Shown here piece after piece: positions 37,268 to 46,312 of a stretch of 64,000 nt of DNA (the first letter of the stretch is position 1; the number at the start of each line of letters is the position of its first letter). Source of the stretch: Coriobacteriia bacterium (lineage in GTDB: Bacteria; Actinomycetota; Coriobacteriia; Coriobacteriales; UBA8131); assembly GCA_009776725.1 (NCBI GenBank), contig WRNE01000006.1, forward strand, positions 543 through 64,542, given 5' to 3'. A program made the position numbers and the translations under genes. A model generated the notes under the pieces. It saw only the letters and a list, made by a program, of their open reading frames with translations. It made no database searches and was not told the origin of the DNA.

Positions 37268-38512
37268 ATGTCTTTGCTGCAAATGCTTGACCAATTAGGC
37301 GGTACAAAAAGTGGGTCTTTAGACGATGAGATCACTGCTCAGATGCGATACGAGCTGCGCGACGGCTTGTATCGGCAGCTCCCTAGCTCGCGGATTGCAG
37401 AGTTGCTGCGGATCGACCCGGCCCGTGCCAAGCGTGAGGTAGTAGCCGTATTGGAACAAATACTTGGCAATGCCACTTATCAAGGATTAGGTACCGACAA
37501 ACGCAATTTGTTGCTCCAAGACGTCACTGACCTTGTTGTCGGGCTAGGCCCGATCGAAGAGCTGCTGCGTGACGACAGCGTCACAGAGATCATGGTGAAT
37601 GGGCCCCAAAAAGTATTCTTCGAGCGCGAGGGCCAGCTTTTCTCCACAGGCCTATGCTTTGCAGACGAGGACCAGTTACGTTCAATCGTCGACAGGATCG
37701 TCGGCCCTTTAGGCAGGCGTGTCGACGAGTCAAACCCCATGGTCAGCGCCCGTTTGGCTTTAGGACATCGCGTCAACGTCGTGATTCCGCCACTAGCCCC
37801 CGACGGCACGGTACTGACTATCAGGAAGTTCCGTGACCAGGTCTTTACCCTCGACGAGCTAACAGAGATCGGGTCGATGGACGGCCAAATTGCCGAACTG
37901 CTGCGCCAAGCAGTTTATGACCGACAAAACATCGTTGTCAGCGGGGGCACCGGAAGCGGTAAAACGACCCTGCTCAATGCCCTCTCGGTCGAAATACCGT
38001 CGGGTGAACGCATAATCACTATCGAAGACTCGGCTGAGCTGCGATTCACATCGCATCCACACGTGGTGAGGCTTGAGGCCCGAATGCGTAGCTCAGAGAA
38101 CACCGGCGAAGTAACGATACGGGACTTAGTCACAAATGCCCTGAGAATGCGGCCAGACCGTATAGTGGTCGGCGAGTGTCGCGGGGCCGAGGCACTAGAC
38201 ATGTTGCAGGCAATGAACACTGGGCATGACGGGTCATTGACCACACTGCACGCGAACTCGCCTGCTGAAGTAATGACACGTTTGGTAATGATGTGCCGTT
38301 TCGGCATGGAGCTGCCAGTCTCTGTGTTAAACGAGCAAATAGCATCGGCATTTAACTTGATAGTCCATTTAGAACGGCATGCCGATGGCAAGCGGCGAGT
38401 AACCCAAGTGTGTCGATACCGATCAGTAGCGGGGGAGAACAGTCTAGAGACACTAGTTGTCTGGTCAAAGGAACATATGGCATATATATGGGCTGATGGA
38501 GGCCTGTTATGA
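37268..38512 (+). CDS. tadA: Tad pilus assembly ATPase TadA/CpaF
   Basis: 414 residues. Hexameric secretion ATPase that powers Flp pilus extension. The N-terminal domain includes LGPIEELLRDDSVTEIMVNG. Walker A is VSGGTGSGKTTLLNALS, the Asp box is TIEDSAELRF, and Walker B and the His box are MRPDRIVVGECRGAEALDML and HDGSLTTLHANSP. Full length. Overlaps tadB by 4 bases. Confidence 0.97.
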   Translation: MSLLQMLDQLGGTKSGSLDDEITAQMRYELRDGLYRQLPSSRIAELLRIDPARAKREVVAVLEQILGNATYQGLGTDKRNLLLQDVTDLVVGLGPIEELLRDDSVTEIMVNGPQKVFFEREGQLFSTGLCFADEDQLRSIVDRIVGPLGRRVDESNPMVSARLALGHRVNVVIPPLAPDGTVLTIRKFRDQVFTLDELTEIGSMDGQIAELLRQAVYDRQNIVVSGGTGSGKTTLLNALSVEIPSGERIITIEDSAELRFTSHPHVVRLEARMRSSENTGEVTIRDLVTNALRMRPDRIVVGECRGAEALDMLQAMNTGHDGSLTTLHANSPAEVMTRLVMMCRFGMELPVSVLNEQIASAFNLIVHLERHADGKRRVTQVCRYRSVAGENSLETLVVWSKEHMAYIWADGGLL

Positions 38513-39561
38513 CCAATGGTCCTTTATCTTGCTTGCTGCAGGTTCCTAATTCGGCATTTATGCTTCTAGCCGGTTTGGCTGATCCGACAAACATGGCTTT
38601 GGCCTCTGCAATCATACTTACTGTAATATGCGGGTCAATTGCCTTGCCTATGGCTTTTGAAGGCTTGCAGAGCCGGTACCGTCGCTTGGAGCGCAAGCAA
38701 CGAGCGATTGACAACAGCAACAAGCCTTCTTTTATGTTCGACCTTTTACGTAACGGATTGCCTGCCCTAAGCCCTGTTTCAAACTTCATGCTCAAGTTCA
38801 GCTTTTGGCAGGAAAGAATTGAGAATACCACCGCCTATCTAAGTACCAGGGGCTTTAAGACAAATACCCAAAGCATCTCAGAGCTGGCAATTGCCTTATG
38901 CCTGTCTACTAGCCTGTTGGTCTACCTCACAACAGACAACGGTTTTGTCTCGTGTGTCTCGATTGTCTCTGCTCCGATGCTAGTCAACAATCAAATCCTT
39001 AAATTAAGGGAAAGACGCAACCAGAAAATGAGAGGGCAACTGCCCGATGCCCTCCAGTGCATGGGGTTTTGTTTCCTTGCGGGTTGTTCGCTGGAACAGG
39101 CGATCGAGCAAACAGCGGCAGAGACACTCGAGCCGCTCAAGCACGAGCTGACACAGGTCAGTGACGACATACGGTCAGGCTTAGGCTTGAAAGAGGCTTT
39201 GGCTGCCCTTGAAGAACGCAACAAGCTGCCAGAGCTGAGCTTTTTAGCCGCTGCCTTGGAGATACAGCACCAAACAGGAGGCAGCCTGGCTGATTTAATT
39301 GAGACTGCTGCTGAATCAATTAGGACATCCATAAGCTTGAAACGACAACTTCAATCACAAACCGCGCAAGCCCGTTTGTCGTATAAGGTAGTTGCCCTCA
39401 TGCCAGTCCTTTTGGTGGTAGCACTGTCTTTGACTGTCGATGGCTATGCTGCAACATTCGTCAGTTCGACTATGGGCTTTGTCATGCTACTGGTTGCTGT
39501 GACGATGGAGCTTAGCGGAATACTGATAATCCGTAGGATCCTAGGAGTTGATCTAGGATGA
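38509..39561 (+). CDS. tadB: Tad inner-membrane platform protein TadB
   Basis: 350 residues. T2SSF/GspF-type platform protein with two hydrophobic segments near the N-terminus, one near residue 145 and two at the C-terminus. The cytoplasmic domain has MRGQLPDALQCMGFCFLAGC and LPELSFLAAALEIQHQTGGS, the GspF signature. It partners TadC and TadA. Overlaps both neighbours by 4 bases (ATGA), so the three are translationally coupled. Confidence 0.93.
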   Translation: MTNGPLSCLLQVPNSAFMLLAGLADPTNMALASAIILTVICGSIALPMAFEGLQSRYRRLERKQRAIDNSNKPSFMFDLLRNGLPALSPVSNFMLKFSFWQERIENTTAYLSTRGFKTNTQSISELAIALCLSTSLLVYLTTDNGFVSCVSIVSAPMLVNNQILKLRERRNQKMRGQLPDALQCMGFCFLAGCSLEQAIEQTAAETLEPLKHELTQVSDDIRSGLGLKEALAALEERNKLPELSFLAAALEIQHQTGGSLADLIETAAESIRTSISLKRQLQSQTAQARLSYKVVALMPVLLVVALSLTVDGYAATFVSSTMGFVMLLVAVTMELSGILIIRRILGVDLG

Positions 39562-40289
39562 GTACACTTGCCCTGCTTGCCTTATCCTCATCAATGTCTT
39601 TAGGCCTATGCCTTGCCTTAGCGGTCTTTAACCATCTAGACGAATTCTCCAAACGAAGGATTACAGCCGAGTCGAAGGGCCGAATTGCTAGCTCCTTGAC
39701 GCTTGGAAGCAATAGGCAGACGTTGGCTAAAGGCCAGCGCCTAAGTAAAAACCTAGAAAGGCTATACGGGCTGCTAAAAAAAGCCCTTTCAAAGTCACAG
39801 CTTGGGCCAGCGGCATCAAGACTGCTTAGTTTTAAGAACCTACAGTCATACGACAACGAATTAGCCATGATCATAGATATCACAGCTCTTGGGATACGTG
39901 CTGGTATGGCCTTTGACCAAGCGTTCGAGCTAGCCCTCCGCCGTCTACCTGGCCAATTGACAGGCTTGTGTCTTAGCAAACTTGATATTTGGCAAAAAGG
40001 GCTGATCTCACGTGAACAAGGCCTCCATGAACTTGAAGAGCAAATCCAAACTGTCTTATTCAGCCGTTTTTCGGCGTTGGTACTGCGGGCCCTGCATTAC
40101 GGTGCGCCTATGGCCCAGCTTCTAACAGCACTATCTGTCGAAGCACGTCGGGAGATCCGGATAAGACGCGAAGAAGAGGTGGCAAAGGCCCCAGTGAAAA
40201 TGCTGATCCCAACTGGGGCTTTGATACTGCCAGCAATGCTATTGCTGGTATTAGGACCAATAATGATCGATTTATTAGGAAACATGTAA
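39558..40289 (+). CDS. tadC: Tad inner-membrane platform protein TadC
   Basis: 243 residues, second T2SSF-type platform protein. An N-terminal hydrophobic segment, then DITALGIRAGMAFDQAFELA and EARREIRIRREEEVAKAPVK before two C-terminal membrane segments (MLIPTGALILPAMLLLVLGP). This EEEVAKAPVKMLIP block is typical of TadC. TadC is somewhat short here. Followed 10 bp later by the Flp pilin. Confidence 0.9.
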   Translation: MSTLALLALSSSMSLGLCLALAVFNHLDEFSKRRITAESKGRIASSLTLGSNRQTLAKGQRLSKNLERLYGLLKKALSKSQLGPAASRLLSFKNLQSYDNELAMIIDITALGIRAGMAFDQAFELALRRLPGQLTGLCLSKLDIWQKGLISREQGLHELEEQIQTVLFSRFSALVLRALHYGAPMAQLLTALSVEARREIRIRREEEVAKAPVKMLIPTGALILPAMLLLVLGPIMIDLLGNM

Positions 40290-40299
40290 GGAGAAAGCT

Positions 40300-40533
40300 A
40301 TGCAAATGACGAAAGAATGCTTAAAGAAGAGTTGGCTGATTGTCTGCCAAAGAATACTAGCCGTAAAGACAGGCTTGTATAGGCAGCTTAAAGACCAAAG
40401 AGGCCAAGGCACCACCGAATATGCCATTCTGGTCGGTGTGCTAGTCGTAATTGCTATATTGGCGATTGTGGCCTTTAGACCGAAGCTGGAGCTTTTGTGG
40501 AGGTCGATAACAGATGCGATCGAGCAACTCTGA
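40300..40533 (+). CDS. flp: Flp-type pilin precursor
   Basis: 77 residues. The first 35 are a basic leader; cleavage is expected after Gly35 in DQRG-QGTTEYAILVGVLVV. The mature protein would have Glu5 and Tyr6, the Flp-pilin signature, then a hydrophobic helix and a short tail (about 42 residues in all). Probable main pilus subunit. No prepilin peptidase (TadV/CpaA) is in the window. Confidence 0.9.
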   Translation: MQMTKECLKKSWLIVCQRILAVKTGLYRQLKDQRGQGTTEYAILVGVLVVIAILAIVAFRPKLELLWRSITDAIEQL

Positions 40534-40538
40534 ATGAG

Positions 40539-41282
40539 ATGAAGAAAAGCCCACCGACAATGAAAACCATACCCGGCCGCAAAAACCTGGTAAGGCAAGC
40601 CGATAGGGACAAGCAACAGCCAAACGAGTCCCAAGGATGGCATAGGCTAAGACTGCTCGTCATGACTCTGATGTGCTTGATGCTGTTTGTGGCATCGATG
40701 CTCGCTTCGTTTGATTTATCGAGCCAAAAAGCACGGGCCGATGATGACGTCCGTACAGAAAACAACGATGACGAAGCCTATTGGGGCCCCAACCAAGACA
40801 TAGGCATAGACAGCAATAGCGGTGCATTGGGCAGCCCAGGCACGAACGGCCAAACAAGCCTAATGCCCAACGTTCAATTGTTGCCTGAGCTTGGGCTGCT
40901 TCCCCCTTTGGCAGATACCGACGAGAGCCATTGTCCCATCCCGATCCATGAGTACGGTACTGAGGCCAAGTTCGAGCAGGACGAGCACTTCCTCAGCTGG
41001 TCGGTGGTGTCGGAGAGGCCGCTGGCCAGCCTAGCCGAAGAAATCCTATCGTTCCTGCGTTTGGATAGTTGGACGCTTGAAGAATATGGGTACATCGATT
41101 TGTTCAGCGAAGCCTGGTCATGCTTGGCCTCTCGCCAGATCGGCAGGCCACAATCAGATGAGACAGGAGGCGATGTTTTGATCATCACCATCTTACCGAG
41201 TAACAAGCATGAGATAGTTGGCGGCGTAAACCTAAATACCGTTCGTGTGGTTTATATGTCGTCTCGAAGTTTAGAGGAGTGA
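40539..41282 (+). CDS. Tad-locus membrane protein of unknown function
   Basis: 247 residues from ATG 40539, 5 bp after the pilin stop; the frame extends upstream to a GTG inside the pilin gene, and ATG 40560 is another choice. One membrane helix (about residues 40-58, RLLVMTLMCLMLFVASMLAS), then an exported region: a low-complexity Asn/Asp/Gly stretch followed by a compact domain with four Cys, three at about DESHCPIP, EAWSCLAS and nearby. Not recognised. Its place between two pilin-like genes suggests a pilus accessory. Confidence 0.7.
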   Translation: MKKSPPTMKTIPGRKNLVRQADRDKQQPNESQGWHRLRLLVMTLMCLMLFVASMLASFDLSSQKARADDDVRTENNDDEAYWGPNQDIGIDSNSGALGSPGTNGQTSLMPNVQLLPELGLLPPLADTDESHCPIPIHEYGTEAKFEQDEHFLSWSVVSERPLASLAEEILSFLRLDSWTLEEYGYIDLFSEAWSCLASRQIGRPQSDETGGDVLIITILPSNKHEIVGGVNLNTVRVVYMSSRSLEE

Positions 41283-41283
41283 C

Positions 41284-41520
41284 ATGAGATACCTGCAAGA
41301 ACTATTTAAAAGGATAAGACGGGCTAACGCAAGTTGCAAAGGGCAGGCGACTTTTGAGTATGCTCTGGTCAGCTTGGTTTTTATAATAGTGGTTACCTGT
41401 TTTGCCGTGCTACAAAAAAGGCTAGGAGAAGGCCTGTTCGTCGATCATGCTATAAGGAGCATCTCACATGGCGTCGGGCCAAATACAGCAGGAGTCATTG
41501 GTGATGTGCTCCTCTACTAA
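41284..41520 (+). CDS. Second Flp-like pilin
   Basis: 78 residues. A basic leader ending at Gly20 (ASCKG-QATFEYALVSLVFII) has the same Gly-Gln-x-x-x-Glu-Tyr processing site as the Flp pilin, then a hydrophobic helix and a 30-residue tail. Probably a minor pilin or pseudopilin of the same machine. It starts 1 bp after the previous gene and its 3' end overlaps the next frame. Confidence 0.82.
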   Translation: MRYLQELFKRIRRANASCKGQATFEYALVSLVFIIVVTCFAVLQKRLGEGLFVDHAIRSISHGVGPNTAGVIGDVLLY

Positions 41521-42154
41521 ATACAGGCACTTCCCAAAGCCTGTAAAAACAGACAGGGCATCCGTTTGTCGGCCGTATAAGGACCAAAAGCACAATTATC
41601 AGGCTAGCCCAAGCCCTCATCGTGGATGCTACTTGGCTTACAACAGCATAAGCAGGCAAGCCCAAGGCCAAAGCGGGCAGGGTACCGTTGAGGCAGCCTT
41701 GGTAATACCGGTCCTCTTCCTCTTGTTGTTGATGCTTATGCAGCCGGCAATTCTTTTCTATAACAGGATGGTCATGGAAAACGCTGCTGCTGAGACATGT
41801 CGGCTTTTAGCCACTAAGACAGATTTCAGCACTTATTCGACTGAAAAATACGAAGGCTATGTCAAAAGGCGGCTGTCGTCAATACCTCCCTTAGACATAT
41901 TCCACGCATCAAGCAGCGGAAAGGCCTGGCTCATCGAGCTAAGCGGAGACGAGAACTCGTCCTATGTGACAGTCAGCATTACCAACTATTTGAAACCGCT
42001 TCCCCTGATAGGCGGAGGGGCTGCCTTGCTCGGCATGCTTGAGGACGGCTACTTGGTTCAGACTGTGGTAGTAACGATGCCGACTCAACCAAGCTGGGCA
42101 AGCCAGCCGGATGTAGGCCCACCTGGCTCTTGGCCTGGACAATGGGAGGACTAG
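41504..42154 (+). CDS. TadE-like pseudopilin
   Basis: 216 residues from ATG 41504, overlapping the previous gene by 17 bases; the start is uncertain and an ATG at 41468 is possible. The likely cleavage site is QGQSG-QGTVEAALVIPVLFLLLL, giving Glu5, and the following FYNRMVMENAAAETCRLLAT matches the TadE family. The leader of about 58 residues is unusually long. The outer domain ends in a Pro/Trp-rich tail (PGSWPGQWED). TadE/TadF-type proteins are minor pseudopilins needed for Flp assembly. Confidence 0.75.
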   Translation: MCSSTKYRHFPKPVKTDRASVCRPYKDQKHNYQASPSPHRGCYLAYNSISRQAQGQSGQGTVEAALVIPVLFLLLLMLMQPAILFYNRMVMENAAAETCRLLATKTDFSTYSTEKYEGYVKRRLSSIPPLDIFHASSSGKAWLIELSGDENSSYVTVSITNYLKPLPLIGGGAALLGMLEDGYLVQTVVVTMPTQPSWASQPDVGPPGSWPGQWED

Positions 42155-42156
42155 GT

Positions 42157-44379
42157 ATGCATTTATATAGTATTGAAAACCATTGCCTAAAAAATGACAG
42201 GCATGTTGACGACGAACGGCAAAAAAAGAGCAGGTTCTTTTGGCTGGTCAACGACTCCGAAGGAGGTTATACCAGCATAGGCGTAGTTATTGCCCTAAGC
42301 TTGGTCATTACGCTGGTCTACACCTCCTCTCAGATTTATTGGTACAACTCAAGGGCAGGCGATATCCAATTTGCGGCTGATGCGGGGGTTTTAGCTGCTG
42401 AGAATATCGTAGCCGAGTTCTATGTCGTTGCCCGGGTAACAGATGCCGTGCTACTGTCTTTGACTCTTTTCGGTGTAACTGTCTTAGGGGTCTCGATAAT
42501 TGTTAGCTTGATCCCATATTGCCAAGAAGCTGGTATCAAGCTAATGGAATTTGCCAAGAAAGTATTTGAGGCCCGCGACCGAATAGCTGACAACGCTATA
42601 CCCGCCTTGACCAAGCTACAGAAAATACTGCCATTTGTAGCTATTGCCAATGCGGCAGTGACAGTCCAAGCGAATGCCCCCATCGGCTCGACTTATATTG
42701 GGCTGGCCTTGCTTATCCCCTTTACTGCAGATGATGTCGGAATCGAAGACGATGGCGACTTTGATTCCAAGTCTAACGAGATTGACAGTAGCAATCGAAA
42801 GGCACAAGACGAGATTCAAAAAGCAGAGGAGGCTGACCAAGACAGCAAGGAAGCATATCGGAAAGGCTGGCTTGCTGACTGTGGGGCAACAGCAGACAGC
42901 AAAAGCATGTACGAGCGCGCCCATAACCTGGCAAACCTGACAAATAATACCAGGTACGAATTAGCAGATTGGAATTTTTCATACGCGTTGGCTAGAGCAA
43001 AAAACTATTACAGTAATAGGCTGGCTAATGACACCCCAGCTAGTATGACTCCTGACGACATTACCCGGTCTGTAATGCGCAGGCTGTATTACCGGTATGC
43101 TTTGGATTTATTGGACAGTGCATATGTTTTTGACGATGGCTTAGGGAATGTGTCAATGTATTTTCCCGATCTGCCGCGAAACTCAAACGACTTCCGGAGC
43201 ACAAGCATTTATCGGAATGCCCAATTTCCGCTGGATGGGTCAAATATCATACATGGCCATAACCAATGTCCTGTCTATCTTGAAAATGGCGGAGCCGGCA
43301 CTGACACCATTAGGAGCCTCGACCTAGAGCTGCATTCTGCTTGTACGACATGCAACATGACTTGGTTGGCGGTTAGCAATGTCTTTAGTCCGACGACTAA
43401 CAACCAATCTGGTTTCGAATATTGGTATAGCGAGCTGGTCAAGGCTGCAAAGCAATACGAATCAGCCTCACAAGCATTGAAGACAGCCAATGAAGAGGGG
43501 CAGAGGCATGCTCAGGAGTCGATAGACGAATACGATAAAGCAATATCCATGGTAAAGGCAAAACGGGTCGACCTTCATCCCCCAGGGCGAAAGGGCTGCA
43601 TTATTTTTGTTATCGCCCCTCAAAGCCTCGAGCTGCCAACGGGCTTAAGGACCCCTCTCGTCTCACAAGGAGCCAGTCAGGCCCTGCCTCCCAGGATGGC
43701 AATATCAGCAGCAGCCCTAGCGAAAGACTGCGTAGAGGATGCCAATATATTGGCAAGCCTGCTAGACTGCTTGAAGTCCAACAGCGAATCAGCCATCGGA
43801 CAGACAGTACTAGGAGGCTTTGATTTCGTTTTAGAGGTCTGGTCGTATGCCCTGATGTTCTATGAAAAAGGGGTCGATGCCTTGACCAATGGCCTCAGAC
43901 AAGCCGTTGCTAGCTCGTCCAGCAGCACTTTGACTTGGCTGGCTGACTGGGCAGCAGACGCTATCGAGGGCTCGTTGAAAAAACTGGGCATGACTCCAGT
44001 CGACCTTAGGTCACCAAAGCCATTGTTAGTTAACAGCTACCATGTGGCGATGCAGGCAGGCGACTCAAGCCTGGGCCGCACAATTGTAAATGCAAAGAAC
44101 ATCTATGCAGCAGTCCCTGGAAATGGATCCGGAACGCTCACGGACATGCTTTTCGATGGAATTGTTATCGAAATTGAAACTTTTGGCTACAATCTTACAA
44201 ATGACGGCTTAACGATTACGGTAATTCGGTTCGGAGAGCCAATATTCCCTGTCGAGATACCTGTCACAGTGCAAATGCCAGAATCAATTGTCAGCTATGG
44301 CGTTGAATATGTGAGAAACACATTACGGGATATCCAAGACCATCTAGGAGGAGAAGGCCATGTCGATATTTGGGAGTAG
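42157..44379 (+). CDS. Large TadG-like Tad-locus protein
   Basis: 740 residues from ATG 42157, which has GGAGGA 6 bases upstream and starts just after the previous stop. The opening EGGYTSIGVVIALSLVITLV followed by QIYWYNSRAGDIQFAADAGVLAAEN is the pattern of TadG-like proteins. More hydrophobic segments lie near residues 88-115 and 160-185. The middle is a charged helical region with Cys pairs (HNQCPVYL, ACTTCN). I recall similarly sized proteins in Tad loci of Coriobacteriia, often mislabelled. The function is unknown; a structural or envelope-spanning role is likely. Confidence 0.75.
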   Translation: MHLYSIENHCLKNDRHVDDERQKKSRFFWLVNDSEGGYTSIGVVIALSLVITLVYTSSQIYWYNSRAGDIQFAADAGVLAAENIVAEFYVVARVTDAVLLSLTLFGVTVLGVSIIVSLIPYCQEAGIKLMEFAKKVFEARDRIADNAIPALTKLQKILPFVAIANAAVTVQANAPIGSTYIGLALLIPFTADDVGIEDDGDFDSKSNEIDSSNRKAQDEIQKAEEADQDSKEAYRKGWLADCGATADSKSMYERAHNLANLTNNTRYELADWNFSYALARAKNYYSNRLANDTPASMTPDDITRSVMRRLYYRYALDLLDSAYVFDDGLGNVSMYFPDLPRNSNDFRSTSIYRNAQFPLDGSNIIHGHNQCPVYLENGGAGTDTIRSLDLELHSACTTCNMTWLAVSNVFSPTTNNQSGFEYWYSELVKAAKQYESASQALKTANEEGQRHAQESIDEYDKAISMVKAKRVDLHPPGRKGCIIFVIAPQSLELPTGLRTPLVSQGASQALPPRMAISAAALAKDCVEDANILASLLDCLKSNSESAIGQTVLGGFDFVLEVWSYALMFYEKGVDALTNGLRQAVASSSSSTLTWLADWAADAIEGSLKKLGMTPVDLRSPKPLLVNSYHVAMQAGDSSLGRTIVNAKNIYAAVPGNGSGTLTDMLFDGIVIEIETFGYNLTNDGLTITVIRFGEPIFPVEIPVTVQMPESIVSYGVEYVRNTLRDIQDHLGGEGHVDIWE

Positions 44380-44869
44380 GCAAACTCTTAACAGGCAAGC
44401 CAAGCTGGACCAAAGAGGCCAATCCACAGTCGAGCTCGCTGTCTGCCTGCCAGTATTGCTGATCATGATCCTATGTACCTTTAACTTTTGCTTGTACCTT
44501 TCTGCCTGTGCCCGTTTTGACCCTCTGGCAGCAGAGGCTGTTCGGACACAAGCCACTAGTCCTGGTGCTGGAGAGTTTGATATTGGCTCAAAGGAAAGCC
44601 TAGTCAGGTCCTGTTTGGTCTTAGGGATGGGCGATGACTATCACCTGTCAATTTCAGTAAGTGTCGAGACTGTCGGGTACGGAGGATTTAGCTCTTCTGA
44701 AGCAGATGGGATCTTATTGTCGTTACTACCAAGACAAGAGCGCATAACTTGTACTATGGAGTTTATACCTTGGGGCATACCAAGCTCGATTTTCGGAATC
44801 AGCCTTCCTAGGCTGACCCATTCGCGGGTATTCATCATTGATCCTTATCGGCCAGGTGGCTTGTTTTGA
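44360..44869 (+). CDS. TadE-like pseudopilin
   Basis: 169 residues, overlapping the previous gene by 20 bases with its own GGAGGAGAAGG site. The processing motif is LDQRG-QSTVELAVCLPVLLIMI (cleavage after Gly20, Glu5), followed by a single hydrophobic helix and an outer domain of about 125 residues (ending DPYRPGGLF). It is the fourth protein in the locus with the Gly-Gln-x-x-x-Glu motif. Confidence 0.8.
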   Translation: MSIFGSRQTLNRQAKLDQRGQSTVELAVCLPVLLIMILCTFNFCLYLSACARFDPLAAEAVRTQATSPGAGEFDIGSKESLVRSCLVLGMGDDYHLSISVSVETVGYGGFSSSEADGILLSLLPRQERITCTMEFIPWGIPSSIFGISLPRLTHSRVFIIDPYRPGGLF

Positions 44870-44924
44870 ATAAAAGACAATCGAAAAAACATCCGACAAA
44901 AAGCCAGACAGGCCGGCAAGTAGG

Positions 44925-45500
44925 ATGAATACGAGAAAACCAGACAAGCGAAAGGACAGCATTGGCAAGCGAAACCTAACGATAGCTGTCAACTACCTTG
45001 TTATTCTGATCTTGATACTTGCCGGGCTAAAAAGCTATTCATTGGAGCCTGACCCAGAACCGGGCATCTCGCTGGAGTCGATGCAGGATGATTACGGGCT
45101 AGCTAATAGTCAGCTTGACCCCTTGGCGATTAGTTACCCTGGCTCGGTCTTCCAGTTCTTAGCAGTAAACGACGAGAAATCAGTGATCGGTTACGCCAGC
45201 GACTTAAGCACAGGGCAAGCAGCAGCCCGTTTTATCGAGCTGCTGGAAGGCAGAGGCTGGCTTTGCTACAACATGCTTGAGGATAGCGAGGCGCTCGATC
45301 AAGCCTCAAAGATCCCAGACGACATGCCAATGCTCGACCAGTCTGAAGTCAGCAGCTCATTAGCAAGCATAAAACTGTTGACTGGCCCATTTGCTTTGAT
45401 GCTGAGTTACAAGGCAGGCTCAGATGCAAATACTTGGCAGATGATGGCCCAGTTCTTCCCATCAGATGCTTCATGCAGCTTAGTCGTTGCATTGTTCTAA
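44925..45500 (+). CDS. Membrane-anchored protein of unknown function
   Basis: 191 residues. A basic N-terminus, one membrane helix (about residues 20-36, TIAVNYLVILILILAGL), then an outer domain of about 150 residues with no Cys cluster until GWLCYNM and SDASCSLVV. Not recognised. It continues the Tad run in the same direction (55-bp gap), so it may be an accessory component. Confidence 0.65.
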   Translation: MNTRKPDKRKDSIGKRNLTIAVNYLVILILILAGLKSYSLEPDPEPGISLESMQDDYGLANSQLDPLAISYPGSVFQFLAVNDEKSVIGYASDLSTGQAAARFIELLEGRGWLCYNMLEDSEALDQASKIPDDMPMLDQSEVSSSLASIKLLTGPFALMLSYKAGSDANTWQMMAQFFPSDASCSLVVALF

Positions 45501-45518
45501 TAATAGATTGGATAGATT

Positions 45519-45923
45519 ATGAGCAACCCAGATAGTTATAAATACTTTGATGTACGGATAGCAAAAAGACCCTTGAAACGTCTGATCGGTCTAATCAATG
45601 ACGGCGCTTTGGACGGTGCTGATGCGTTGATGATAACGCACTGTAGCAGCATCCATAGCTTTGGCATGCGCACAAGCATCGATGTGGCTTTCATAGATGC
45701 TGAAGGCAAAGTCCTACGAAGCATCCGAAGTCTGCCTCCTAGCCGCCTAGCCTCTTGTCGTGGGTCAAAAGCAGTACTGGAAAGGTACCAAGACGACAAC
45801 AGCGCTTGGCTGGAGCCAGGCGACCAGCTTTTTTTATGGGAACCGACAGCCAATAGTCCGCAAAACAAGGACGTAGATGAAAGGATACACAATGAAAATC
45901 TGTCCCCATTGCCAGAGCGTTAG
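45519..45923 (+). CDS. DUF192 family protein
   Basis: 134 residues. The DUF192 signature is clear: RLIGLINDGALDGADALMIT, then CSSIHSFGMRTSIDVAFIDAE (consensus xxIHtfgMrxpiDvvF), RLASCRGSKAVLE and LEPGDQL. DUF192 proteins are small beta-barrels of unknown role, often exported, but this one lacks a signal peptide. The end overlaps the next gene by 32 bases. Confidence 0.85.
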   Translation: MSNPDSYKYFDVRIAKRPLKRLIGLINDGALDGADALMITHCSSIHSFGMRTSIDVAFIDAEGKVLRSIRSLPPSRLASCRGSKAVLERYQDDNSAWLEPGDQLFLWEPTANSPQNKDVDERIHNENLSPLPER

Positions 45924-46278
45924 TTTTGACGATTTAAAAACCTGTTATGGGTGCCTAAAGCCTTTGGATATGCATTACGACGACGATCAAATACTGCTCG
46001 ATACTGAAAGTGCGTCCACCTCGGCCCTTGCCATGCCAATGAAGGCAGCTGATACACACGAGCCGGCTGAAGCCTTGGCTTTGCCAGCAAACCATCCGCC
46101 AGTCGTCTCCGGAATGGCGCGCTTGCATGTCAAAATGCCCCAAGGCTACCATTACGATGTTTATCTGGAGAAGCCCGAAGGAGCAAGCATTCAAATCGGA
46201 TGGGTCCCTGACTCGATGCCTGAGATAACCGATATGTCCGATTCAATTGTCGTTCCAGCAAGGCTTGTATCAGAATAA
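45892..46278 (+). CDS. Zinc-ribbon protein of unknown function
   Basis: 128 residues from ATG 45892 (AAAGGA 6 bases upstream); an ATG 15 bases earlier is less likely. MKICPHCQSV and LKTCYGCLKPL form a CxxC...CxxC zinc ribbon. A linker rich in Ala and Pro leads to a C-terminal beta-rich domain (MARLHVKMPQGYHYDVYLEK), which may be FHA-like or another small barrel. Last gene of the Tad-direction run, just before tRNA-Val. Confidence 0.7.
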   Translation: MKICPHCQSVSFDDLKTCYGCLKPLDMHYDDDQILLDTESASTSALAMPMKAADTHEPAEALALPANHPPVVSGMARLHVKMPQGYHYDVYLEKPEGASIQIGWVPDSMPEITDMSDSIVVPARLVSE

Positions 46279-46312
46279 TTATTGGTTTCGTTGTATACTA
46301 TTCGCTCGGTGT

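Noticed and set aside
40497-40538. GTG start for the unknown Tad-locus protein inside the pilin gene
   Set aside because: It would overlap the pilin by 37 bases and has no ribosome site. The ATG at 40539 is better placed.
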